From positions 3,596,001 to 3,660,000 of the forward strand of contig NZ_CP010849.1 of NCBI RefSeq assembly GCF_000931445.1: 64,000 nt of DNA, read 5' to 3'. The notes under the pieces are model-generated. The model saw only the letters and a list, made by a program, of their open reading frames with translations. It did no database searches and was not told the DNA's origin. Origin of the DNA: Streptomyces cyaneogriseus subsp. noncyanogenus (lineage in GTDB: Bacteria; Actinomycetota; Actinomycetes; Streptomycetales; Streptomycetaceae). Shown in pieces: positions 9,358 to 20,621 of the stretch. Both the position numbers and the translations under genes were made by a program. Numbering within the stretch: the first letter of the stretch is position 1; each line of letters begins with the position of its first letter.

Positions 9358-10479
9358 TCAGCGGTCGCTCAGCCGGCCGCTCATCCACTGCAACGCCGCG
9401 GGAATCTCCCGGCGCCACGTATTGAAGTTGTGGCCGCCGCTTTCGAGGATGATCGACGAGATCCGCGTCCGTCCCGTCGCCTTGACCCGCTCTATGAACT
9501 CCAGCGTGTCCTCGTAGTTGGACTCCCCGCTCTTGCTGCTGGTCACCAGCAGCGAGGTGTCCGGCGCGGGCTTGTGTTTGAGGTACCACCACAGGTCGGC
9601 CCGATTCTCGAGTTCCTCGTCGCCGTGGAAGAGATCACCCGTGGTCGCGTCGATCGGCGCCTCGTAGTACGCGGACAGGCCGGCACCGGCGGCGTACACC
9701 CCGGGATGGTGCAGGGCCAGCTTCAGCGCGCAGTAACCGCCCGTCGAATTGCCGATGACGCCCCAGCTTCCGGGCTCGCGGCCCGCCCGGTACCGCGCGA
9801 GGACCGCGTCGGGCAGATCCCTGGCGAAGAACGACTCCGTGCGCGGCCCGCCGGGGATGTCCACGCATTCGGTGTCCCGGGGCGGTGCCACCGTCGGCCG
9901 CAGCATCACCAGGATCATCGGCTGTATCCGGCCACGCCCGGCCAGGTCGAGGGCCGTGCGGGGATACTCCAGCTTCTCCACCAGCGCCTCGGCCGTCCCC
10001 GGGTAACCGGTCAGGACGACCGCCGCGGGGAACGTGCGCGTGCGGTACCGCGGCTGGAAGTACTCCGGCGGCAGATAGACGTAGGCGGGCGTGGCGATGC
10101 GGGTCGTCCGGCCCACGATCTCCACCTTCTGGATCTGCCCGCCGGTCTCCGGCCGGGAGCCGCCCGGCCCCTTCACCGGCCGCGTTCCGACCACCCGCAG
10201 CGGCCCCTGCCCGCCGCCGGCGTGGTCGACGACCACGCCCTGCCCGGTCTCCCGCCCGAAGAGGTCCGCCCAGCCCGCGTAGAAGCCGAACGCCTGGTTG
10301 GCGGCGAGCCCCACCGCGGCGAACAGCGCGAGCTGCGTGGCCAGCAGCAGCCCGACCCGCCCGGCGACGGCCCGCACGGACCGCCGGGCCAGCCGCGGCC
10401 ACAGCCACACCGTGCCGGCGAACAGCAGCACGGCGGTCACCACCGCCAGCGCCAGCACCTTGCCGCTTGTGAGACCCAT
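9358..10479 (-). CDS. Membrane-anchored alpha/beta-hydrolase, esterase D family
   Basis: A 373-residue protein. Hydrophobic segments near residues 5-30 and 40-65 precede an extracytoplasmic esterase domain (PF00756 type). The nucleophile elbow is GNSTGG (serine near residue 245), and the catalytic His is probably in ESGGHNFNTWRRE. The motif AAVVLTGYPG is typical of the antigen-85/esterase D group. It is divergent from the MprF-like gene across about 165 bp, and the two could share control. The substrate is unknown; a cell-wall or lipid ester is plausible by family. The start ATG gives MGLTSGKVLALAVV, consistent with an N-terminal membrane helix. Confidence 0.87.
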   Translation of the reverse strand: MGLTSGKVLALAVVTAVLLFAGTVWLWPRLARRSVRAVAGRVGLLLATQLALFAAVGLAANQAFGFYAGWADLFGRETGQGVVVDHAGGGQGPLRVVGTRPVKGPGGSRPETGGQIQKVEIVGRTTRIATPAYVYLPPEYFQPRYRTRTFPAAVVLTGYPGTAEALVEKLEYPRTALDLAGRGRIQPMILVMLRPTVAPPRDTECVDIPGGPRTESFFARDLPDAVLARYRAGREPGSWGVIGNSTGGYCALKLALHHPGVYAAGAGLSAYYEAPIDATTGDLFHGDEELENRADLWWYLKHKPAPDTSLLVTSSKSGESNYEDTLEFIERVKATGRTRISSIILESGGHNFNTWRREIPAALQWMSGRLSDR

Positions 10480-10606
10480 CCGTCGCTACCCGCCTGTGCT
10501 CCGTGCCGGGCGCCCGGCCCGCACGGTCGCCCGCGCGGGCCGGTCCCGGACCTTTCCGTGGCCGTGAAGGCTCTCCATGGCCTGTGAACCGCTTCGGAGA
10601 GCCGAG

Positions 10607-10635
10607 TGAACCTCTCTCCCCGAGACACCGTCCTA
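10607..10635 (+). promoter_or_regulatory. Candidate ECF (SigE-type) sigma promoter of the MprF-like gene
   Basis: TGAACC (10607-10612), a 16-bp spacer and CGTCC (10629-10633) match the general GAAC/CGTC pattern of envelope-stress ECF sigma factors. The box overlaps the most upstream in-frame GTG (10606), so translation must begin further downstream if it is used. No expression evidence is available from sequence alone. Confidence 0.45.
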
Positions 10636-10644
10636 GAGGGCGCA

Positions 10645-12549
10645 ATGTCGCCGGATGCCCGATCGGCACCGGATCCGAGCTCCTTCGCACAACCACGGGA
10701 CGCGATGTCTGTCAGGCCAGATGAGGAAATGTCGGGTGGGGTTCCGCAGCCCACGGACCGGTCGGGCCGCGCCCGGCGCCTGCTGAGCGGTCCGCGCCCC
10801 GAGGCCGTCCCCGTCCTCGTCGGACGCGCCTGCGCCCTGGTCGGCCTGCTGGACATCGCGGCGGGCGTCTTCCCGCGGTTCCGGCACAGCCGTATGCACG
10901 CCCTGGCCGAGGTGCTGCCGGGCGCGCTCGGCCCGTTCGCCGCCGCCCTCTCGCTGAGCACCGGCGTGCTGTTGCTGCTGCTCGCCCACGGGCTCAAGCG
11001 GGGCAAGCGGCGGGCCTGGCGCGCCGCGGTGGCGCTGCTGCCGGCCGGCGCCGCCGCCCAGTTCGCCTACCGCCACTCGCTGGCGGGCGTCGCCCTCTCG
11101 GTGGCGCTGCTGTGGGTCGTACTGCGCCACCGCGACCAGTTCGCCTCGCTGCCCGACCCGCGCAGCCGGTGGCGGGCGCTGGCCAACTTCGTCCTCATGG
11201 GCGCCGGTTCCCTCCTCCTCGGGCTGGTCGTCGTCAGCGCCCACCCGGGCCGCATCGTCGGCGACCCCAGCCTCGCCGACCGCCTCACCCACGTCCTGTA
11301 CGGCCTCTTCGGCTTCGAGGGCCCGGTCGGCTACCAGGGCACCACCTCCTGGACAGTCGCCTTCTCCCTCGGCGCGCTCGGCCTGCTCACCGCCGTCACC
11401 ACCCTCTACCTGGCCCTGCGCCCCGAACACCCGGCCGCCCGCCTCACGGAGGACGACGAGGCCCGGCTGCGCGCCCTGCTGGCCCGGCACGGCGGCCGTG
11501 ACTCCCTCGGCCACTTCGCGCTCCGCCGCGACAAGGCCGTCGTCTTCTCCCCCAGCGGCAAGGCGGCGGTGACGTACCGCGTCGTCTCCGGCGTGATGCT
11601 CGCCAGCGGCGACCCGATCGGGGACGTCGAGGCATGGCCCGGCGCCATCGAACGCTTCATGGACGAGGCCCGCGCCCACTCCTGGACCCCCGCCGTCATG
11701 GGCTGCTCCGAGACCGGCGGCCAGGTGTGGACCCGCGAGACCGGGCTCGACGCCCTGGAACTGGGCGACGAGGCGGTGGTGGACGTCAGGGATTTCTCGC
11801 TCGCCGGCCGCGCGATGCGCAATGTGCGCCAGATGGTCAAGCGCATCGAGCGCGCCGGTTACGAGACCCGGGTACGACGTGTCCGTGACCTCGGCGAGGC
11901 CGAACTGGACCGGATCCGCCGCGCCGCCGACGACTGGCGCGGCACCGACACCGAGCGCGGCTTCTCCATGGCGCTCGGCCGCCTCGGCGACCCCGCCGAC
12001 GGCGACTGCCTCGTCGCCACCGCCCACAAGGCCGACGGCCGGCCGGGACCGTACGGCGATCTGAAGGCGGTCCTGCACTTCGTGCCGTGGGGCACCGACG
12101 GCGTCTCGCTGGACCTCATGCGGCGGGACCGGGCGGCCGACCCCGGCATGAACGAACTGCTCATCGTCGCCGCGCTGCAGGCCGCGCCGAGGCTCGGCAT
12201 CGAGCGGGTCTCCCTGAACTTCGCGATGTTCCGCTCGGCGCTGGCGCGCGGCGAGAAGATCGGCGCGGGGCCGGTGCTGCGGGCCTGGCGGGGGCTGCTG
12301 GTGTTCCTCTCCCGGTGGTTCCAGATCGAGTCGCTGTACAAGTTCAACGCCAAGTTCCAGCCCCGCTGGGAGCCCCGCTTCGTCGTCTACCGCGCCTCGG
12401 CCGACCTCCCGCGCATCGGCTTCGCCGCCATGCAGGCGGAAGGGTTCCTCACCCTCTCCGTGCCGCTGCCGCGCTTCCTGCGCCGCCGCGCGGGCACGCC
12501 CCGCCCGTGCGCCCACCGGGTCGCCGAACGGGACGTACAGGCCGTCTGA
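10645..12549 (+). CDS. mprF: MprF-like phosphatidylglycerol lysyltransferase (DUF2156), membrane protein
   Basis: About 634 residues. The N-terminal third has some six hydrophobic helices. The C-terminal two thirds are a DUF2156 aminoacyl-phospholipid synthase domain with GDPIGDVEAW, MGCSETGG, RNVRQMVKRIERAGYE and SLYKFNAKFQPRWEPR. Such enzymes transfer lysine from Lys-tRNA to phosphatidylglycerol on the inner leaflet, lowering surface negative charge and giving tolerance to cationic peptides. Start choice is open. ATG 10645 has GAGG at five bases; ATG 10705 and 10729 fit better if the ECF-like promoter at 10607-10635 is used; GTG 10606 overlaps that promoter. The helical domain is shorter than in Staphylococcus MprF. 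Confidence 0.85.
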   Translation: MSPDARSAPDPSSFAQPRDAMSVRPDEEMSGGVPQPTDRSGRARRLLSGPRPEAVPVLVGRACALVGLLDIAAGVFPRFRHSRMHALAEVLPGALGPFAAALSLSTGVLLLLLAHGLKRGKRRAWRAAVALLPAGAAAQFAYRHSLAGVALSVALLWVVLRHRDQFASLPDPRSRWRALANFVLMGAGSLLLGLVVVSAHPGRIVGDPSLADRLTHVLYGLFGFEGPVGYQGTTSWTVAFSLGALGLLTAVTTLYLALRPEHPAARLTEDDEARLRALLARHGGRDSLGHFALRRDKAVVFSPSGKAAVTYRVVSGVMLASGDPIGDVEAWPGAIERFMDEARAHSWTPAVMGCSETGGQVWTRETGLDALELGDEAVVDVRDFSLAGRAMRNVRQMVKRIERAGYETRVRRVRDLGEAELDRIRRAADDWRGTDTERGFSMALGRLGDPADGDCLVATAHKADGRPGPYGDLKAVLHFVPWGTDGVSLDLMRRDRAADPGMNELLIVAALQAAPRLGIERVSLNFAMFRSALARGEKIGAGPVLRAWRGLLVFLSRWFQIESLYKFNAKFQPRWEPRFVVYRASADLPRIGFAAMQAEGFLTLSVPLPRFLRRRAGTPRPCAHRVAERDVQAV

Positions 12550-12568
12550 CGACCGGCCCGGCGGCCCG

Positions 12569-12594
12569 CGGGCCCTCCGGCGCCGGAGGGCCCG
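12569..12594 (+). terminator. Terminator after the MprF-like gene
   Basis: CGGGCCCTCCGG and CCGGAGGGCCCG form a perfect 12-bp stem around two bases, 20 bp after the stop codon. No T run follows. Confidence 0.7.
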
Positions 12595-12645
12595 CCCCCA
12601 CGATCACGCCCGGCCCCGCACACCGTGACGGTCTCCCGCGGGGCC

Positions 12646-12651
12646 TACGCT
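12646..12651 (+). promoter_or_regulatory. -10 box of folP (leaderless start)
   Basis: TACGCT, six bases, then the ATG at 12658. A GTGACG at 12625-12630 could be a weak -35 with a short 15-bp spacer. No ribosome binding site precedes the ATG. Confidence 0.5.
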
Positions 12652-12657
12652 GAACAC

Positions 12658-13518
12658 ATGAGCAACCAGACCGGCCGCCGCCACGTGGCGGGCCTGCCCG
12701 TATGGGACCGCTGCGCGGTCATGGGGGTCGTGAACGTGACCCCCGACTCGTTCTCCGACGGGGGTCGGTGGTTCGACACGACGGCCGCCGTCAAGCACGG
12801 CCTCGGCCTGGTCGCCGAGGGCGCGGACCTGGTCGACGTCGGCGGCGAGTCCACCCGCCCCGGCGCCACCCGGGTCGACGAGGCGGAGGAGCTCAGGCGG
12901 GTCGTCCCCGTGGTGCGCGGGCTGGCCTCGGAGGGCGTCACGGTCTCCGTCGACACCATGCGCGCCTCCGTGGCCGAACAGGCCCTCGCGGCCGGCGCCG
13001 CCCTGGTCAACGACGTCAGCGGCGGCCTCGCCGACCCCCGGATGATCCCGGTCGTCGCGGACCGCGGCGCCCCCTTCGTGGTGATGCACTGGCGCGGCTT
13101 CCTGGAGGGCGGCAACGTGCGGGGCGTGTACGGCGACGTCGTCGCCGAGGTCACCGGCGAGCTCCACGCGCGCGTGGAGGCCGTCCTGGAGGGCGGCATC
13201 GCGGCCGACCGGATCGTCGTCGACCCCGGTCTCGGCTTCTCCAAGGACGCCGACCACGACCTGGCGCTCCTCGCCCGCCTCGACCGCCTGCTGGGCCTCG
13301 GCCACCCGCTGCTGGTGGCCGCCTCCCGCAAGCGGTTCCTCGGCCGGGTCCTCGCCGGACCGGACGGCACCGTGCCGCCCGCGCGGGAACGCGACGCGGC
13401 CACGGCGGCCGTCTCCGCGCTCGCGGCGCACGCCGGCGCATGGGCGGTGCGGGTGCACGAGGTGCGCGCCACGGCGGACGCCGTGCGGGTCGCCCGCGCC
13501 GTCGAGGGAGCCCGGTGA
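12658..13518 (+). CDS. folP: Dihydropteroate synthase
   Basis: A 286-residue folate enzyme that condenses p-aminobenzoate with 6-hydroxymethyl-dihydropterin pyrophosphate. Signatures are MGVVNVTPDSFSDGG (residues 22-36), DVGGESTRPGA, the SVDTMRASV and LVNDVSGG strands, DPGLGFSK and the C-terminal RVHEVRATADA that closes the barrel. The ATG start has a -10 box six bases upstream. Its stop overlaps the GTG of the following NTF2-like gene. folB and folK lie about 750 bp downstream, so the region supplies most of the folate pathway. Reading frame and motifs are intact. Confidence 0.96.
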   Translation: MSNQTGRRHVAGLPVWDRCAVMGVVNVTPDSFSDGGRWFDTTAAVKHGLGLVAEGADLVDVGGESTRPGATRVDEAEELRRVVPVVRGLASEGVTVSVDTMRASVAEQALAAGAALVNDVSGGLADPRMIPVVADRGAPFVVMHWRGFLEGGNVRGVYGDVVAEVTGELHARVEAVLEGGIAADRIVVDPGLGFSKDADHDLALLARLDRLLGLGHPLLVAASRKRFLGRVLAGPDGTVPPARERDAATAAVSALAAHAGAWAVRVHEVRATADAVRVARAVEGAR

Positions 13519-14018
13519 ACGCCCCCCACACCGACGTCGAGCACGTCGAGGCCGCCAACACCGCCTTCTACGAGGCGGTGGAGCGGGGCGACTTCGAGGA
13601 GGTGTCCTCGCTCTGGCTCTCCCCGTCCGACCTGGGCATCGACGAGACGTACCACGATCCGGCGGACGCCGGTGTGATCTCCTGTGTGCACCCCGGCTGG
13701 CCGGTCCTCACCGGACGCGGCGAGGTGCTGCGGTCGTACGCGCTGATCATGGCGAACACCGACTACATCCAGTTCTTCCTCACCGACGTGCACATCTCCG
13801 TGACCGGCGACACGGCCGTGGTGACGTGCAGCGAGAACATCCTCAGCGGCGGCCCCGCCCCGGAAGGCGGCGACGAGCTCGGCCCGCTCGTGGGCCAGGT
13901 GGTGGCCGCCACCAACGTGTTCCGGCGCACGCCCTCCGGCTGGAAGCTCTGGTCGCACCACGCCTCCCCGGTCCTGGCCGAGAACGGCGAGGACGAGGCG
14001 GAGGACACCCCCACCTGA
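13515..14018 (+). CDS. NTF2/SnoaL-like protein coupled to folP
   Basis: A 167-residue protein starting at a GTG that overlaps the folP stop by 4 bp (GTGA), so translation is probably coupled. The fold is nuclear-transport-factor-2/SnoaL-like: VEAANTAFYEAVERGDFEEVSSLW, then WPVLTGRGEVLRSY, VHISVTGDTAVVTCSEN and NVFRRTPSGWKLWSHHAS. Such proteins bind small hydrophobic ligands or act as simple enzymes. Genes of this kind next to folP recur in actinobacteria, but I know of no assigned role in folate synthesis. The C-terminus is acidic and probably flexible. Confidence 0.87.
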   Translation: MNAPHTDVEHVEAANTAFYEAVERGDFEEVSSLWLSPSDLGIDETYHDPADAGVISCVHPGWPVLTGRGEVLRSYALIMANTDYIQFFLTDVHISVTGDTAVVTCSENILSGGPAPEGGDELGPLVGQVVAATNVFRRTPSGWKLWSHHASPVLAENGEDEAEDTPT

Positions 14019-14275
14019 GTGGGTAGACGGGAGGGGGCGGCCGGGCCCTGCCGGGACGTGGCCGGAATCACGGATCGCCCCGCCACGGCGGTCACCGGCC
14101 CGTGAGCGGCGGGGTTCTCCAGGGGAAACACCGGGTGAAACCTCCCGCCGACAGCGCCGGGCCGCACCCCCGTGGCCCGGCGCTGTCGGTGGCCGCGGGT
14201 AGATTCGACCCAGGCCGGCGTGCCGCCCGCACGCGGCGACGACCGGCCGGACCGACGACTGCAGGAGTGATTCGC

Positions 14276-14635
14276 GTGGATCGTGTCGCGCTGCGCGGCC
14301 TGAAGGCCCGCGGGCACCACGGTGTGTTCCCCAAGGAGCGTGAAGAGGGCCAGACCTTCATCGTGGACCTCGTCCTCGCCGTGGACACCCGGCCGGCCGC
14401 GGCCGACGACGACCTGGCGAAGACCGTGCACTACGGCATCGTGGCGGAGGAGGTCGTGGCCGCCGTGGAGGGCGAGCCCGTCAACCTCATCGAGACCCTC
14501 GCCGAGCGCATCGCCCAGGTCTGTCTGAAGCACGAGGCGGTGCGGGAGGTCGAGGTCTGCGTCCACAAGCCGGACGCGCCGATCACCGTGCCGTTCGACG
14601 ACGTGACCGTCACCATCACCCGGAGCCGCGTATGA
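14276..14635 (+). CDS. folB: Dihydroneopterin aldolase
   Basis: A 119-residue enzyme that converts 7,8-dihydroneopterin to 6-hydroxymethyl-dihydropterin and glycolaldehyde. The family pattern is clear: LRGLKARGHHGVFPKEREEGQ at the N-terminus, AKTVHYGIVAEEV, NLIETLAERIA and the conserved lysine in VHKPDAPI. I start at GTG 14276 because AGGAG lies eight bases upstream; an in-frame GTG at 14267 overlaps that site. The last bases overlap the folK ATG (ATGA). A TAGATT box near 14202 could be the promoter. Size and motifs fit a normal FolB. Confidence 0.93.
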   Translation: MDRVALRGLKARGHHGVFPKEREEGQTFIVDLVLAVDTRPAAADDDLAKTVHYGIVAEEVVAAVEGEPVNLIETLAERIAQVCLKHEAVREVEVCVHKPDAPITVPFDDVTVTITRSRV

Positions 14636-15243
14636 CCGCCTCGTTCACCGGCGGGTCCAGCGACCCGACCGTCCAGCCGGTGCCGGCCTCGGTCGTCGAG
14701 AAGGTCGACGCCGCCGACACCACGCTGCACAACCCGAAACGGGCCGTGATCTCCCTCGGCTCCAACCTCGGCAACCGCCTGGAGACCCTCCAGGGCGCCA
14801 TCGACGCCCTGGAGGACACCCCCGGCGTGCGCGTCAAGGCGGTCTCCCCGGTCTACGAGACGGAGCCGTGGGGCGTGGAGCCCGGCAGCCAGCCCTCGTA
14901 CTTCAACGCGGTCGTGGTCCTCAAGACGACGCTGCCCCCGTCCTCCCTGCTGGAGCGGGCGCACGCCGTCGAGGAAGCCTTCCACCGGGTCCGCGACGAG
15001 CGCTGGGGCGCCCGCACCCTCGACGTGGACATCGTCGCCTACGCCGATGTCGTCTCCGACGACCCGCAGCTCACCCTCCCCCACCCGCGCGCCCACGAGC
15101 GCGCCTTCGTCCTCGCCCCCTGGCACGACGTGGACCCCGCCGCCCAGCTCCCGGGCCGCGGCCCGGTCGCGGAGCTCCTGGACGCCGTCACGCGGGAGGG
15201 CGTCACGCCCCGCGGCGACCTGGAACTCCGGCTGCCCGAGTAG
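14632..15243 (+). CDS. folK: 2-amino-4-hydroxy-6-hydroxymethyldihydropteridine diphosphokinase
   Basis: A 203-residue HPPK, the pyrophosphokinase step between FolB and FolP. The core begins at about residue 38 with ISLGSNLGNRLETL. It continues with SPVYETEPWGVE, the signature RWGARTLDVDIVAYAD and LPHPRAHERAFVLAPW. The first 35 residues are an extra hydrophilic segment not present in the shortest homologues. It starts with the ATG of an ATGA overlap with folB, so the two are translationally coupled. Everything needed for catalysis is visible. Confidence 0.95.
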   Translation: MTASFTGGSSDPTVQPVPASVVEKVDAADTTLHNPKRAVISLGSNLGNRLETLQGAIDALEDTPGVRVKAVSPVYETEPWGVEPGSQPSYFNAVVVLKTTLPPSSLLERAHAVEEAFHRVRDERWGARTLDVDIVAYADVVSDDPQLTLPHPRAHERAFVLAPWHDVDPAAQLPGRGPVAELLDAVTREGVTPRGDLELRLPE

Positions 15244-15337
15244 CCGTTAAGGTCGACAGCGCCGGGGACACCGGGACGAGCACCGTCCGGGCCACCGGGA
15301 ACCGGCCCGGACATCCGGGGGAACGCGAAGGGACACC

Positions 15338-15829
15338 GTGAGAGAGCTGCGCATCAGGGTGCTGGCCGGCGTCTTCGTCGTCGCCGGCGTCCTGTCCTGG
15401 GCGGGCGCCCGCCTGTGGAACTCGGTCGGCACGCTGCCCAGCGTCCCGCTGGCCGCCCCCGTCGTCCTCGCCCTGATCGCCGTCGTCCTGCTGGCCACGG
15501 CGCTCTCCCTGCGCGCCCGGCTGCGGGCCCAGCGCGAGCGCCGCCCCGGCGCCAAGGGCGTCGATCCGCTGATGGCGGCCCGCGCGGTGGTCTTCGGCCA
15601 GGCCAGCGCCCTGGTCGCCGCCCTCGTCTCCGGCGTGTACGGCGGCACGGGCGTCTTCCTGCTGGAATACCTCGAGATCCCGGCCCGCCGCGACCAGGCC
15701 TTCTACGCCGGCTTCTCGGTCCTCGCGGGCATCGGGGTGGTCGCGGCGGGTCTCTTCCTGGAGCGGGTGTGCAAGCTCCCGGAGGACGACGAGGACGACG
15801 GCGGCCCGGGAGCGGCTCCGGCGGCGTGA
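15338..15829 (+). CDS. DUF3180 membrane protein downstream of folK
   Basis: A 163-residue protein with four hydrophobic helices (near residues 7-25, 37-60, 80-105 and 120-142), an Arg-rich cytoplasmic loop after helix 2 and an acidic tail (EDDEDDGG). It matches the DUF3180 family, typically found behind folK in actinobacteria. The role is unknown. The gap to folK is 94 bp, so co-transcription is likely. The start is a GTG with GAAGGGA about six bases upstream. Confidence 0.85.
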   Translation: MRELRIRVLAGVFVVAGVLSWAGARLWNSVGTLPSVPLAAPVVLALIAVVLLATALSLRARLRAQRERRPGAKGVDPLMAARAVVFGQASALVAALVSGVYGGTGVFLLEYLEIPARRDQAFYAGFSVLAGIGVVAAGLFLERVCKLPEDDEDDGGPGAAPAA

Positions 15830-15859
15830 CGCGCGAGGCGGCCCGCCGCCCCCGTCACG

Positions 15860-16465
15860 TCAGTGCGCCATGATCAGGCTCATCGCCTCGTTGCGCGTGG
15901 CCACGTCCCGCAGCTGACCGCGCACCGCCGACGTTATGGTCTTGGCGCCGGGCTTGCGGATACCGCGCATCGACATGCACATGTGCTCGCACTCCACCAC
16001 GACGATGACCCCGCGCGGCTCCAGCATCTCCATCAGGGAGTCCGCGATCTGCGTGGTGAGCCGCTCCTGGACCTGCGGACGGCGGGCGTAGACGTCCACC
16101 AGCCGCGCCAGCTTGGACAGACCGGTGATCTTCCCGGTGGTGGACGGGATGTACCCGACGTGCGCCACGCCCCGGAACGGGACCAGGTGGTGCTCGCAGG
16201 TGCTGTACACCTCGATGTCCTTCACGAGCACCATCTCGTCGTGCCCGATGTCGAAGGTCGTCGTCAGCACGTCCTCGGGCTTCTGCCACAGGCCCGCGAA
16301 GATCTCCCGGTACGCGCGCGCCACCCGCGCCGGCGTCTCCCGCAGCCCTTCGCGGTCCGGGTCCTCGCCAACCGCGATCAGCAGTTCGCGTACGGCGTTC
16401 TCGGCCCGCTTCTCGTCGAACTCGCCGATCTGGCCCTCGCCGTCCAGCGTCACGGGGTCGGTCAT
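15860..16465 (-). CDS. folE: GTP cyclohydrolase I
   Basis: A 201-residue FolE, first enzyme of tetrahydrofolate synthesis (GTP to dihydroneopterin triphosphate). Diagnostic parts are [20 protein letters not shown], the zinc ligands in [11 protein letters not shown] and [10 protein letters not shown], and [15 protein letters not shown]. It is convergent with the folP-folK-DUF3180 genes and lies downstream of ftsH on the same strand. A strong hairpin after ftsH (16509-16548) separates the two, so folE must be reached by read-through or its own promoter in the 43 bases before its start. Confidence 0.96.
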   Translation of the reverse strand: MTDPVTLDGEGQIGEFDEKRAENAVRELLIAVGEDPDREGLRETPARVARAYREIFAGLWQKPEDVLTTTFDIGHDEMVLVKDIEVYSTCEHHLVPFRGVAHVGYIPSTTGKITGLSKLARLVDVYARRPQVQERLTTQIADSLMEMLEPRGVIVVVECEHMCMSMRGIRKPGAKTITSAVRGQLRDVATRNEAMSLIMAH

Positions 16466-16508
16466 GTGGTGCCTCGTTCCTGTGTGTCTGACGTGCTGGC
16501 ATAGCGGA

Positions 16509-16548
16509 ATGCCGCGCCCCCCAGGCTAGAACCTGGGGGGCGCGGCAT
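16509..16548 (-). terminator. Strong terminator between ftsH and folE
   Basis: A perfect 17-bp stem, arms 16509-16525 and 16532-16548 (GCCGCGCCCCCCAGG core), with a six-base loop. It starts 38 bp after the ftsH stop. No T tract follows. Confidence 0.8.
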
Positions 16549-16586
16549 ACATTCCGGGCCCGGCGGGGCCGGAAAAGGGTGCTCGA

Positions 16587-18659
<2,073 letters not shown>

Positions 18660-18810
18660 AGTGAGTTTGATAAAGACTGCTCTTCGGACGGTACCCCAGC
18701 ATTGTCCCCTTCAGCCGCACGGGACGGCCGGCGTTCCCGTCTACGCATGCTCCAACGGCGCGGGAACCACTGGGGTTCCCGATCACCGCCGGGCCGCTCG
18801 GGTACGGGGC

Positions 18811-19371
18811 TCAGCCGCCGTAGACGTGGGGCGCGAGCGTACCGACGAACGGGAGGTTGCGGTACTTCTCGGCGTAGTCGAGACCGTAGCCGACGACGAA
18901 CTCGTTGGGGATGTCGAAGCCGACCCATTCGACGTCGATGGCGACCTTGGCGGCCTCGGGCTTGCGCAGCAGCGTGCACACCTTCAGCGAGGCGGGCTCG
19001 CGCGAACCGAGGTTGGAGATCAGCCAGGACAGGGTCAGCCCGGAGTCGATGATGTCCTCGACGATCAGGACGTGCTTGCCCTTGATGTCGGTGTCGAGGT
19101 CCTTGAGGATCCGCACGACACCGGAGGACTGGGTGCCCGCGCCGTAGGAGGACACGGCCATCCAGTCCATGGTGACCGGGGTGGACACGGCACGGGCGAG
19201 GTCGGCCATGACCATGACGGCGCCCTTGAGGACACCGACCAGGAGCAGGTCCTTGCCCGCGTACTCCGCGTCGATCTTCGCGGCCAGCTCGGCCAGCTTG
19301 GCGTCGATCTCTTCCTTGGTGATGAGCACCTGCTGAAGGTCGGCACCCATGTCTTTCGCGTCCACCCGCAT
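18811..19371 (-). CDS. hpt: Hypoxanthine phosphoribosyltransferase
   Basis: A 186-residue purine-salvage enzyme. The PRPP-binding motif [13 protein letters not shown] lies at residues 101-113. Other family features are [33 protein letters not shown] and the C-terminal [23 protein letters not shown]. It converts hypoxanthine or guanine plus PRPP to the nucleotide. The ATG at 19371 ([12 protein letters not shown]) is used; MGADL at 19350 is also possible. It sits between tilS (81 bp upstream) and ftsH, the widely conserved tilS-hpt-ftsH order. Confidence 0.96.
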   Translation of the reverse strand: MRVDAKDMGADLQQVLITKEEIDAKLAELAAKIDAEYAGKDLLLVGVLKGAVMVMADLARAVSTPVTMDWMAVSSYGAGTQSSGVVRILKDLDTDIKGKHVLIVEDIIDSGLTLSWLISNLGSREPASLKVCTLLRKPEAAKVAIDVEWVGFDIPNEFVVGYGLDYAEKYRNLPFVGTLAPHVYGG

Positions 19372-19451
19372 CACTTTCGGTCGTCCCGCATCGTCGGCCG
19401 GTCCGGCGTGCTGCCGCTGCCCGCCCGGGCGGGCAGCGCAGGGGCCGGATG

Positions 19452-20621
19452 TCAGCCTTGCCGAATCACCAGTCTGCCACCCTGCCGCTGGGCGACGACT
19501 TTGCCGGGCAGGTTGATGGCTCCCTGACCGCGCCAGCCGGTGATCAGACGGTCGATCTCCTCGATGTGGCGGGCGAACAGCGAACCGGCGGGGGCGCCGG
19601 CCTCGATGGCGGCGCGCCGCAGGATGCGGCGGCGCACGGCGGGCGGCAGGGCGTACAGCTTGGCGCACTCCAGCAGGCCGGACGCGTCGCGGACGCCCGC
19701 CTCGGCCTGGCGGGCCCAGGCGTCGAGGGCGTCGGCGTCGTCGCGGGAGAGCTGGGCCGTGCGGGCCAGGGCTTCGACGACGCCCTTGCCGAGGGCCTTC
19801 TCCAGGGCGGGCAGGCCCTCGTGGCGCAGCCGGGAGCGGGTGTAGGCCGGGTCGGCGTTGTGGGGGTCGTCCCAGACGGGCAGGGACTGGACCATGCAGG
19901 CCCGGCGGGCGGTCTGCCGGTCGATGTGGAGGAAGGGGCGCCGGTAACGGCCGCCGGCCCCCGAGACCTCGGCCATGCCCGACAGGGAGCGGATGCCGGA
20001 GCCGCGGGCGAGGCCCAGCAGGACGGTCTCGGCCTGGTCGTCGCGGGTGTGGCCGAGCAGGACGGCCGCGGCGCCGTGGCGTTCGGCGGCGGCGTCGAGA
20101 GCGGCGTAGCGGGCGTCGCGGGCGGCGGCCTCGGGGCCGCCGTCCCGGCCGACGGTCACGGCGATCGACTCGACGGGGTCCAGGCCCAGTCCGCGCAGGC
20201 GCAGGGCGACCTCCGCGGCGCGCAGGTCGGAGCCGGGCTGCAGGCCGTGGTCGACGGTGATGCCGCCGGCCCGGACGCCGAGCTTGGGGGCCTCGAAGGC
20301 GAGGGCGGAGGCGAGCGCCATGGAGTCGGCGCCGCCGGAGCACGCCACCAGGACGAGCGGCGCGGGGCGCCGGTGCGGGGCCGGGCTCGCGGTCGCCGGG
20401 GGGCCGGGGTGGGGAGCCTCGTGGGGGACGGGGGTGGTGGGGTCGCCGTCGCCGCCGTGTCCGGTCGCGCTGCGGTGGCGGGTGGCGCTGCCGTGGACGA
20501 GGAGGCCACCGCGTGCCGTGGCGCTGCCGTGGTCGGTGGTGCTGCCGTGGTCGGTGAGGATGTCGTGGAGGACGCGGCGGACCGCCAGGCGTATCGCCGC
20601 GACCGCAGGATGGGGACCCAT
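19452..20621 (-). CDS. tilS: tRNA(Ile)-lysidine synthase
   Basis: A 389-residue enzyme that attaches lysine to C34 of the minor tRNA-Ile so that it reads AUA. The PP-loop SGGADS is at residues 95-100. It is followed by [34 protein letters not shown] and [17 protein letters not shown], then the [10 protein letters not shown] region. Residues of about 22-60 are an unusual spacer of HGSAT-type hexapeptide repeats (see the repeat at 20523-20556) between the first helix and the PP-loop. The start ATG gives [22 protein letters not shown] -10-like box lies near 20676-20681. It leads the hpt-ftsH group. Confidence 0.93.
   Translation of the reverse strand: MGPHPAVAAIRLAVRRVLHDILTDHGSTTDHGSATARGGLLVHGSATRHRSATGHGGDGDPTTPVPHEAPHPGPPATASPAPHRRPAPLVLVACSGGADSMALASALAFEAPKLGVRAGGITVDHGLQPGSDLRAAEVALRLRGLGLDPVESIAVTVGRDGGPEAAARDARYAALDAAAERHGAAAVLLGHTRDDQAETVLLGLARGSGIRSLSGMAEVSGAGGRYRRPFLHIDRQTARRACMVQSLPVWDDPHNADPAYTRSRLRHEGLPALEKALGKGVVEALARTAQLSRDDADALDAWARQAEAGVRDASGLLECAKLYALPPAVRRRILRRAAIEAGAPAGSLFARHIEEIDRLITGWRGQGAINLPGKVVAQRQGGRLVIRQG
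20523..20556 (-). repeat. In-frame minisatellite in tilS
   Basis: The 16-mer GCTGCCGTGGTCGGTG occurs at 20523-20538 and 20541-20556, an 18-bp period encoding DHGSxT-type hexapeptides on the minus strand. More diverged copies extend to about 20460. The array lies N-terminal to the catalytic PP-loop. Confidence 0.65.
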
